Below the pieces are notes generated by a model. It made no database searches and had not been told where the DNA came from. It saw nothing but the letters and a program-made list of their open reading frames with translations. The translations under genes and the position numbers were made by a program. Positions 26,901-38,900 of a DNA stretch of 64,000 nucleotides are shown here, piece by piece (the stretch's first letter is position 1; every line of letters starts with the position of its first letter). Origin of the DNA: Undaria pinnatifida (lineage: Eukaryota; Sar; Phaeophyceae; Laminariales; Alariaceae); the NCBI GenBank assembly GCA_012845835.1, contig JABAKD010000005.1, positions 9,288,823-9,352,822 on the forward strand, given 5' to 3'.

Positions 26901-29900
26901 CTCGTCCCCTCCTCCGTTTCTGTTTCTGTTGTTTCTTTTTTCTCTCTATTAATGTGAAGGTTGCCAGGGAATACCGGTGAAATTCAACATCTTGTTCTAT
27001 ATCCTCCGGCGGATGGGGCAAAATAAAGCGTAAGCTCACCACACTCCCACGCATTGTCATACATGTGTGTCAATTTAACTCAGTTGTATTAGCAATCCAG
27101 CACCTAGCTGGCGTATCCTTCAGTTTCCGTGTTAGCGACAGCGCGAGTTGTCCATACCGGCGGTCACCGTATTTTAAGCTCACAGAAAAATTAATCGCGT
27201 ATGTCTAGCTAGCCCATGAGGTTCTGTATGATTGATTGCTACCGCAGAGTCGCGTAGTGCTACGACGACGATTGAGGTAGAGACGAAACCCATTTTCGGC
27301 AGCAGGGGAAAAAAAAAAGTGAGTGACGTAGGGAGCTCCTTAACCCAAAACCGTCGGATTTTTCGTCTTAACCCAAAATCGTCGGATTTTTCGTCTTAAC
27401 CCAAAATCGTCGGATTTTTCATTTTAACCCAAAATCGTCGGATTTTTCATTTTAACCCAAAATCGTCGGATTTTTCATTTTAACCCAAAATCGTCGGATT
27501 TTTCATTTCAACCCAAAATCGTTGGATTTTTCATTTTAACCCAAAATCGTCGGATTTTTCATTTTAACCCAAAATCGTCGAATTTTTCATCTTAACCCAA
27601 AATCGTCGGATTTTTCATCTTAACCCAAAATCGTCGGATTTTTCATCTTAATCCAAAATCGTCGGATTTTCATTTTTTTGCGCAAACACGCCTCGTTTTT
27701 TATACCTGCTGTAGACCAATGGCATCGTTTCTTCGGGGGAGAAAACGTCTAATTTTCTCCCTCCAAAGATCAGTTTTTTTGCTTGAGAAGATAGACAGCT
27801 CCTCGAGTGATAAGCCCCAGAAACAAACATGGTGAACCCACGAAGATGGTGCACCTCTACCATAGCATTGCGCCAGAATAGAGATACTTACACACATCGA
27901 CGCTCGGAGACAGCGGGCGCGAAAACGGGTTTTCGACCCCCGAGGTCGGGGATCAACGGATCCCAGGCTGAGGCCGAGATGGTAGACTAGATTTTTCGGG
28001 ATTTCCCGATTCGATCACGGTCTTCACGGATCGATCATTCCATAGATATATCTGTGTATGGAAATCTCTGATGCGTGGCTTTCTGGGCGCTTGCTTGGCA
28101 GGGGTGGGCGGGCCGCGGTAGATGGCAATGGATACGATGGCATCCGGGGGGCGGGCAGCGGGCCGGTCTTGGCGAGGGACAACGTGCAAAGGTAAGCTAC
28201 ACTAGGACGCGTTCTTGGCTGAGCGGCTCATTCTGAGTGAAAAAGCAGTGTTTGACGCTCTGATTGATATCGTATTCTTCGAACATGGAGATCAATTGAT
28301 GTGCTTGGATTGATATTCGTTAGTTAGCTTTTGCCACCACCCCTACACATTTCGTTTGCTTGGACGGCAGAAAATAATGTTAATGCACCACGTATATATC
28401 CTCAATTCGTGTGCATTCAATATCTTCTCCCCGAATCCCGAAAACATTTTTTTTTTTCCCGAGGTCTTCTTTTTTTTTAGAATGTTGTGAGTTCTCAAAC
28501 GTTGAAAGTCGTGCGGTACATTGTCGAAATGACAAGTGCAGAACTGTAGTCAATATATATGAATTTATTGTCGCCTTAGCTATCAATTATCGGGATAGCA
28601 GTTTTCTTGTTTTTGCAATATAATTATCGCCTTAGCTATCAATTATCGGGATAGCAGTTTTTTTGTTTTTGCAGTATAATTATCGTCTTAGTTATCAATC
28701 ATCGGGATGGCATAGTTCTTGTTTTTGCAGTATAATTATCGTCTTCGTTATCAATCATCGGGATAGCATAGTTCTTGTTTTTTCAACATACACAAGTACG
28801 TTTCTTTTCGTTTACCTAGGCCATGGGACTTCTGTCCATCGGGTTTCCCCTTTGATTTTTCTCAAAATCTGTTTTTTCTTTTTTTCTGTTGGGGTACAGC
28901 GCTTCCTTACCCGACAAAAAAAAACTCCGACAAAAAAAGCGTGCACTTCCCCTACCTTCGATTGTATCCATACCGTAACAGTTACCCTGTATGTTTTTGT
29001 TAGCCTTCGTGCGGGCTCAGGTGGTACACAGTGGAGTGGAGCCATACGCTACGGTACGGGGGTCGGTCCCTTTTATGGGACCTCTTTTTTGGAAGTGGCT
29101 CGGGCTCACTCGCGCGAGTGACGCCCCCCCCCTATTCCTCTGCGGGCTTAACCTTTCGTTGCTGCTCGTTGGTTGCCGTATGAAACCGCCATCGAATGGT
29201 TGGCTAACTGCGCCGCGCCAAACAAACCACCTCAAGCATATCTTTTCTAAACGTTGAGGTACAGAGTCACGCGGGCGAGTGACTGAACAAAAAAATAGCA
29301 GGTGAAGCAAGCTGGTACCCACACTCCCGTAGCTACGGTCCCCCACACGACCAACTACCGCCTCGGTTTTCGATTACCCACGCATTGGAAACGAACAAAA
29401 AGACGCATCGCAAAAGAAGTATATACACCTTGTCCGACAAACCCACGCATTTGAAACGAACAACAAAACGCATCGCAATAGAGGTAATATACACCTTGTC
29501 CGACATAAAACAACAGAAATACTTGCACCAAGTGCGTTCAGCACAGGATATCTAATGAAAAACATAAACACTGATCCAGGCCGGGCGGCTTTCGTATCTA
29601 GAAAAAATGGTGCGTTCCACACCAACTTCAGCGAAACGCCTCCCGAATTTCGTTTTTCCAGCGCTTTGACGGGTCTTGATCCGGCCCACGGGTCGGATTA
29701 GGAGGTTTTCAAGACCTCGCGGGTGATCAAGTCGGGTTGGGTCAGGGGGTGTTTGCAATCTCACGGGTCGGATCCCGTCGTTGCAGGAGGCTTTCAAATA
29801 TCACGGGTCGGGTCGAGTCGGGATACTCTGACAAGATCCGTGATCTGACCCAGGAAAAGCCCTAGGATTTTCCTGTAAATCTTGGGTTTCTTTTTTTCCT

Positions 29901-32900
29901 AGTGTTATTAATAGGCTATAGGTATGTAGGTGTTCTGTGCTGCGGCGTACCTGGTACCTGGTGTTTGGTTTTGACAGATTGGCATCGAGGAAGCTTTTCC
30001 TCAACCATTTGCATCAACATCTCCGTACTGTGGAAACTTGCGATGTGTGTGTCTGTCTGTCTCGTAGCTTGTGACCACAGAGCTTGAGTCTCTCTAGGAT
30101 GACGAATCGGCACGGGACACGGGGTGTGCCGGATATCGACGAGGATGGAAGTAACCGGGATCAATCACGAGTCGGGTCACTTCTCGCTGGACCGGTCGGG
30201 TCAGGCTGACCCAACCCGATAAGTGATACTTGAAACGTTCCTGAGCTGACCCGACCCGACCCGACCCGACCCGACCCGACCCGACCCGACCCGACCCGAC
30301 TCGACCCGACCCGACCCGACTCAACCCGTGAGGTCTTGTAAACCCTGATCCGACCCGCGGATCGGTTCGCGACCCGTGAATAGCCCTGGAAATAGCAGTC
30401 CAATGTGAAGAATACACACAAAAAAAAACACACACACACACACACTCCCCTCCCTCGATCATTTGGTTCGTTTGACCCTTCGTTCGGGCGTCAGGTGGTA
30501 CAGCGGGGTGGCGTCAGGGGAGGAGAAGCGGCTGTTCGACCAAGTTTATGGCCGTTTACGGAGGCAAGCAGAAGATATGACAAAAACGAGCTATATAATT
30601 TGATGGATAGTACCTTCTTCGAAGGGGGACGATAATAGTGATATAGTGATATAGTGATATATATATTTGTTTTGTCATCCAATAATGTGCACAGGCAGCA
30701 TGAGCTCCAACTACAGTAGGTCGACCTCCTATGAAAATACATCCACAAAGTAGAAGAAAAATCGACGGGAACTTTCTTGTGGCATGTTCACATGCTTTAT
30801 TTGTGCGAAAACCTTACCTTCGCACCTTTGGTAACCCAAGCGTAATTTTTTGTTTTTAAGGTGGAAACTTTGAAGGTTCATAGAAAATACCTATTATACA
30901 GTACTGCTACAACAATCCATACATGTCCATCAGGAGGTATATCTAAATCACACGATTTACTGCTCGATTTTCTCAATCTGTCTCTATTTCATGCTTGCCC
31001 TTCGACTGTGTGCAGCGTTGGTGTCAAGTCGCAGAACATGGTCTAAACAAACACAACTATTTATTTATTGTGCGAAGCATTCGCACTCTTGGTTGGCGTC
31101 AAGACTTAATGACCCTACCCCGCGGAAATCTCTCGCTAACAGTTTCAAGCACCAGCAAGACGTGGGCTTGAAGAGAGCCGCGCCTCCCAACCCTTTGGCG
31201 AGAGACAAAATTGATGCAAAGGTGCGATTCATCTGTACGTAGCTCAACTTGTTCGTTGGGTTTTTTATTTTTATTTCAATAAACTATTCTAATTTCGCCA
31301 GCAGCTGTTACTTCGACCTTTTTTAGAGTCGATGCTCATCTTTGCAAGCTGCGCGATACACCGTCCGCTCGTTTTTTTACATATGTACTCTCCTTTCGAT
31401 GTAAACGACTCCCGTGGATGTTGCCGGCGTGAACATCACACAACAACAAAAAGTTATCAATAATAGTAGTGGTAGCTACTAGATTATGGTTTGTTTGTTG
31501 GATTGGTCTGTTTCTCGGTCGAGCCCCACCACCCCCACAACCATCGTGAACACACGGCCACGATAGAGGTTTACTATTAATACTTTCTTTTTTGCCTTCT
31601 GAGGATGGCTGTTTTTGAGTGCCGTCTGAGGGTGGCTGTTTTTGAGTGCCTTCTGAGGGTGGCTGTTTTTGAGTGCCTTCTGAGGGTGGCTGTTTGTGAG
31701 TGCCTTCTGAGGGTGGCTGTTTTGGAGTTCGTTCTAAGGGTGGCTGTTTTAGAGTGTGTTCTGAGGGTGGCTGTTTTTGAGTGCCTTCTTAGGGTGGCTG
31801 CTCGCGCGAGCTCTATGTCTCCTGAGGCGAAAAACACTGTTCTTCTTTTTGCAAACGCAAAAACCGACACCAGGCACGAACATGAAGAATCCCATGGGCT
31901 CAGCACAAAATTATTTTGCCAAAAAAGAAAATGAAATTCCCACGAGCTTTGAGTTTCTTTAATAACCACACTCAGGATACAGTAGGGGGGGCGCGCTTGA
32001 GTTTTTGTTTTTGCAATGGCTCAGGGCCGCTCGCGCGAGTGACCCGCCTGTTCCTTCGTGGTCTCAATCTTTCTTGTGGCTGAAATAATCGTTGTGAACC
32101 CGCAATGTAATGATAAACCTACGCTGCGCCTTACAAATAACCTAAAGCAAACCTGTCCTTGAGGTATACTAAGAGTCACGCGTGGTAGTGGTGAAAACCC
32201 GGTAGTGCAAAAAAGGGGGTGTATCATAACATAATCGTAACATCCTCATACCATCATCGTAACATCATAATAGCATCATCGTAATATCATTATAACGTCA
32301 TCGTAATAGCATCATCATAACATCATCATAACACCATCGTATTATCGTCATAACATCATCATAACACCATCACAACATCATCATAACATCATCGTGACAT
32401 CATCATAACATCATCATAACATCATCATAGCATCATAACATCATCGTAACATCATAACATTCTCGTAACATCATCACAACATCATCCTAACATCATCGTA
32501 ACACCATCATAACATCACCATAACATCACCATAACATCACCACAACACCCTCATAACATCGTCGTAGCATCATCATAATATCATCACAACATCATCCTAA
32601 CATCATAGCATCATCGTAACACCATCATAACATCATCATAACACCATCATAACATTATCACAACATCACCATAACATCATCATAACATCATCATAACATC
32701 ATCATAACATCGTCATAACATCATCATAACATCACCATAACACCATCATAACATCATCGTAGCATCATCATAACAACGTCACAACATCATCCTAACATTA
32801 TCACAACATCATCTTAACATTATCACAACATCATCATAACATTATCATAACGTCATAATAACATCATCATAACACCATCACAACATCATCATACCATCAT

Positions 32901-35900
32901 CATAACATCATCATAACATCATCATAACATCACCATAACATCATCATAACATCATCATAACATCATCACAACATCATCCTAACATCATCATAACATCATC
33001 ATAACATCATCATAACATCATCATAACATCATCATAACATCATCATAACACCATCATAACATCATCATAACATCATCAAAACATCATCATAACACCATCA
33101 TAACATCATCATAACATCATCATAACACCGTCATAACATCATCATAACATCATCATAACATCATCATAACATCATCATAACATCATCATAACACCATCAT
33201 AACATCATCATAACATCATCATAACATCATCATAGCATCATCATAACATCACCATAACATCATCATAACATCATCATAACATCATCATAACATCATCATA
33301 ACATTATCATAACATCATCATAACATCATCATAACACCATCATAACACAGTCATAGTATCCCGTACCCTTAGTACAACCCTTTTGGATCCCGGGTATATC
33401 GAGACCAAAGAAGGACATCATGACAAGTGCGGTGCTATCCACCGTCTCCGTCAGCGCGCAGCAGTACGAATGGCGTCATCATGTGCATCTTGATGTATTG
33501 CTGCAGTGCGAATGAGATCGTGTCATGCATCTTCGACGTCAGCTGTGAGTTCGACGGTTGTAGCGTCGCTACTCATCTTTGCACGCTGCGTTGTTGGTAT
33601 TTTTCCTGCAGGGCGAATGGGGTCATGTCGTGCATCTTGGTGTATCACTGGAGTGCGGACACGAAAATGTATCACCAATATCCAAGCAGGCCGGGTTGTT
33701 TCGAACGGCCGATGCTGTAAGCGCGAGACTATCAAACTTTGCTGGCCAATTTTTCCCTGTGCTACAGTCGAGTCTCCGGGGGGTCGCTTTTATTGGTAAT
33801 TTTTTCCCTGTGCTACAGTCATGTCCCCGGGGGGGTTGATGCCCCGTCATTCAGATAACCCTTTAGACGGTGACTGCTTCCCCTATCGCAGCAAGAGCCC
33901 GTGCTACCGTAGGGGGTACAGTACCTCCGAGTGGCCCCACACATAGGGATGCAGCGGAAGTTTCTGCAAGCTCCTAGCTTGAGGAGCTCAACATCACCCA
34001 TCATCCATCATCATCCATCATCATCCATCATTGTCCATCATCATCCATCATTGTCCATCATCATCCATCATCATCCATCAACATCAACATCAACATCCAT
34101 CATCACCCAACATTATCCATCATCATCCATCAACATCAACATCAACATCATCCATCATTATCCATCATCATCCATCATCATCAACATCAACATCCATAAT
34201 CATCCATTGCCACCCATCATCATCCATCATCATCCATCATCATCCATCACCATCACCCAAAACATGACTTCGAAGGCATTCGGTCGCACCACCCGACCAA
34301 CACTTCTCTCTCTATATATATGTTCCTAGAACCGATAATACATACCTGGTACTCGTGAAAATTATCAGACTATAACCGGTAGGGCTTTCGCCACTCGAGG
34401 AGCTCACTCAACCGGCCAGAAACGTTTGGCCCAAAATAAAGTGCAACCCCTTTAAGAGCCCCAAAACCCCTCCCTAGGCTAACTTCAAGTAAATTTGTCC
34501 CCCAAAAAGGGTGTCCAGTTGTAAAGGCGTTAAGAAGTGCCGTCATTCAGAAAAAATTTCAGCCAAAACCAGTTCTAGCCGTGTCGTAGCATGCATCAAC
34601 CGACACACGGTTAAACGCCCTTACAAATGGAAACCCTTTTGGGGGACAAATTTCCTTGAAATAATATAGGGCGGGATTTTGGGGCTCTTAAAAGGGGTTA
34701 AGACGGCGATATCCTGTTGTTGAAAGTGTCCCGCGACTGAATATTTAACTTCGGTAAGTGTTTGGGTAAACCGGCGAGCGGGGGTATTATTTTTGACCAC
34801 ACGGTCGATCGGATAGGGCACGAAGAGGAAAAGGGACGCGAAAAACAGAAAAATGGTTCGAGATCGGAACCAAACCAAGAATGATACTATTAATAGTAAT
34901 ACGCGGGAAAGTAGGCACACAAGGGAATTATTGTGTGCATGCGTAGGCTTCCTGTTTTTAAAGTTTATTTTCCCTTGTTTTTTTTTTGCTCTCTGGAAAT
35001 GCTGGCGGTCACGTTTGCACGTCTGAAAAGGGGGGGGGGGGGTGATGTGGATACCAGACCGTATCCCCTAGATCGTACCGCCTCGTTATCACTATAATCC
35101 TTCAAGGTCATCCTGGCTCCTCGAAGGTGTTCCCACGTTGCTGACCGTCGAGCGTGCGGTTACGCATATTACCCACCTCCGTGTGTCTCCACACCTCCAT
35201 CTTGAGGGGGAGATTGACCTTCCACGGGCTACGGGACTGCCGTCCCTCAGTAATAAGAACAATTATAACAATATCACCACCACCACCACCAACAACAACA
35301 CCGACTTCGTTGTTGACCTCCTGCGGTGTTTTGAAACACCGAGTTCACAACAAACATTGAGTCAGTTTTCACCGGTTCGCAATGCACGACGTAAACACAG
35401 TTTTTTTTTCAACAAGACCGCATTCCTTTCTCCGTCCATCTGCACAACTTTTCGTTCACAAGCACTGGACGAAAAAACGTTGAACGAGCCCATCTTTCTC
35501 CACCTGTACAACGACAGGTTTCCTCTCTCCCACCGGAAGCGACAATACCTTCGCCGAGGATACAGTACGCCTCCCCCCCTCCCAGCCCCAGCCGCATCGC
35601 GAACCGGTGTTCGCCTGACTCTCCGTCGAGAACAGGACCGCGCATTTGGGGCTGCCACACGCCTATAGCCAGGAAAGGATCGTTGTCTATTTCTCGCAGC
35701 ATGAGGTGAGATATAACGCGGAAAATGTTTATTTTTCTAGATTTGAGGTTAAATGAATAGAGTATGACAACGTTGCCAAGAAAGGGTGATTGTCTATTTC
35801 GCGCGGACCGAGGTGAGATATGACACAGTCAGAAAGAAGACAGTCTCTCCTTTTTTAGTTACGCCTAGCCCAACTTATCCCTCGAGGCGTGATGAAGTTG

Positions 35901-38900
35901 CGAGTACGTATGCTCCCTTAGTTGCGGTTGAATTCGTCATTTCTCCAAGCTGTTTTATTTTGCCTTGCGTGAAGCGTGCACGGTTTGGTGGATGTGTCCG
36001 GTGTGCTTCTCCGTCGCCTTAATACCTTAAAGAGACTCTTCTTGAGCGAAACGATTCTTCAGGGTAGATACGCCCAGTCCAACTTTTTTGTCTGTCGACG
36101 CAAACCAACGTGATCATGCTTCGATCCGCCGACGCGATAATGCTCCCTCTAACTCTGTTTCTTTTGGATACATCGTTTATTCACTGTACCGTCTCTCGAT
36201 CGCAAGGTAGAAATTAAGCGATGTCTTGAAATCAGCCTTACAAATAAATAGTTGTTTTCATGCCCATGCCTACGAATTGGGTATTCTCAATCGTCTCCCT
36301 TGCATGTCGACACTAAATGAATGATATACCAGGCAATCGTTTTCTCGCTAATACCACTACGTTTTACACCTGCGTGCAGCGGGCACGGTTGCTGGATGTG
36401 TCCGGTGTGCTTCTTCGTGGAGAACTCGTCCAAGAACAAGCTGTGCGAGATATGCACGGCACCAAACCCAAGTAAGCATGTAGCCGTTGAATCGAACGGA
36501 TGAGATAGCCGCTGAAGCTAACGCCGCGCAGAAGGAGCTTACGTACGTCTTTTTCCTACTGCGAAAAATAATCCCACGACAGACTGGTTCTACGATAGCC
36601 CCCGCCAAAACCAGCGATTTCCTGTGACGAACGTTTCATAGCTGCTCGACACGAGGAAGGATGCCATTTTTTAAAAGTCTCCGCAAATTGTTTTGTGTGC
36701 AAAGGTCTATCGAACGGTGACGTCGGGGTGTCAACGGACAGCGTATTTCGGGAAATTCGAACGGGAGCTGGTTTCAAAACCGGCGATTTCGTTAGAGACT
36801 ATTATGTTGGGGGGGGCTACCGTAGAACGACTTACGACACATGCTACGACTTGTTTTCTTCTTTCTGAGGCTTCTTCCTCACATGGAGCGCTCTACATGT
36901 TACCCAAACTCTAATTTTTCAGTGAAACAGGAAAAGCGCTACCCGATTGAACACTACCCATGGCCTTATTAGGTGTACCAAAAAAATATCGTTGCCAAAA
37001 AAAAAGGATAATTTTCAGACGACGTTTGGGCTAAGGAGCCCCCGGCGTTCGGAAAATACTTTAGCGCAAAAAAACAATGCGACACTCGGTTGCAGCGCGC
37101 GTCCCACTCTAAATCCCAGTAGTTTGTCCCCAAAAAATCCGGTGCGGTTGTGAACGGGTCATTTAGCTCCTTCGCGGCTTCGGAGGAAAAAAAAAAACGC
37201 CCAAAATAAGAAACAAGCGGCGATTGGTTCGTCTCCCCGACGAAGAAGGAAACCCGGGTTCGCGCAGCTGGGGGAAGGGGCGTGTGTCTGAACCAGCCGT
37301 GTAAGGGGCTGTGGAAAAGACACGTGCCCAGTCAGCAAGCAGCATGGCGGTACTCGTACTGCTACCTTCTGCACACTCTTCCGTCGTATAATAAAACCGC
37401 TTGGTGAGATTGCAACCATCTTTGTTTTTTTTGGGGGGCGGGCGGTACACTGCAATCAAGATGTAATTCAGGGCTTTTCACGGGGTCGGATCACCGCTCG
37501 CGGGTCGGGCCGGCCCAGGGTGATACGACCCGACCCGACCCGTGAGATTTCCTAGACTCTTCCTGACCCGACCCGCGAAACTGTGAATACCTCCTGACCG
37601 GACCCGGCTCGATCCGCGAGATGTTGGAAACCTCCTGACCCGATCCGCGGAACGGATCCTGACTCGTGAAAAGCTCTGGGTATAGCCAAATCCAAAAGGG
37701 CTAGCGGTATATATATATAGACTGGTTGCCCCGGTGGCGTATCAGGTTATCTTCGAGCCTGGTATGGGTCAGTTTCGTGAGTTCGAGCCCCGCCGAGTGC
37801 ATACTCGTTTAAATTCGTGGGAACTTTTTCTTGAGCACAAATTGACTTGCGGAAAACGCGAGAGCGTGAGTTAGCAAAACACTCGATGAAAAATCGACGA
37901 GCAGTGGGACTGCTGAACCCTATGCGCGATAAAAATTGAAGGCAAGAACCGGGGGGAAGAAGGGACGACACCTGTGACCACGGCTTGTCCAGAAGCTGGA
38001 AAAGTAGAAGTGTGAAAAAAAAAAAAAATAGACTGGTTGTACGATAGTGCCCCCCCCCAAAAAAAAAACAACAGCGATTTTCTTTAACGAACGTTTTCAT
38101 GGCTGCTCGACACGAGGAAGGATACCATGGAAAAAAAACATATTTAATGTATTTTCTTGTTTGCAAGGGACGATGGAACGATGGCGTCGGGGTAGCAAGC
38201 AAGGGGCAACGCAATTCAGGAGGAGGATATGGCCGGCAGCTGGTTTTTCAAAAACCGGCGATTTTTGTAAAAGTAAAAGTTGAGGGGTGCCACCGTAGCG
38301 ACTCTACGCCGTACCTGGATATCAAGATGTAATCAAGTGGGACGCGCGCTGCGAAAGGGGTACGAGTATTACAGCACTTTTTGGCTGAAAACGTTCTCTG
38401 GATGACGAGCTTGCCTTCTTAGCGCAGAATCGTCCGGAAAAAAATGCTCTCTCCAATATTTTTCGTTGTAAACCTGTTATAATAGGCCGTGGGGTTTGTT
38501 CGACGGACACAAAATTTTTATTTCCGCCCCCCAATCAATATTGTGCGGGGTGGAGAACCTTAACTCCGCACAAGGGGAATGGTTGCCTCAGGTAAAGTGT
38601 GAATATGGTAAGGCACCCACGAGGCAGTTTCATAGTCCTACCCATTACTGTCTCTGGAGTGGCCACACCAGAAAACAAAGTAACTCATTGGCGCTGTCAT
38701 GCATGAGCAAGAAAGTAGGCACAAGGTGCCGAAATCCGTCTTATGAGCGGTTCTAGTAGGATGCAGTTCACCCTTCATGCGACTCCCGAACACCTCACGG
38801 CGCTTCGCGCTTGGTGCAAGCAATGTCTACCTGGTTGGTGAAAACCCGACGTGCTCCGTCCCGGCCGAGTAGGGATGCGAAGATCTATGGTCATACGACT

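Noticed and set aside
26644..27060. A functional AP endonuclease gene of the host
   Set aside because: Only the first two blocks are present, with the LINE-type ATYNVRTL/LQETRRPG form, and it is truncated.
27345..27665. Regular 28-bp repeats resembling a CRISPR array
   Set aside because: Units are directly adjacent with no unique spacers, no cas genes are near, and the setting is eukaryotic; it is a minisatellite.
37747..38214. 155-codon - strand frame with a plausible-looking protein
   Set aside because: It is the reverse reading of the SINE body and its tRNA-like head and the adjoining family I element; similar text recurs wherever the SINE occurs.
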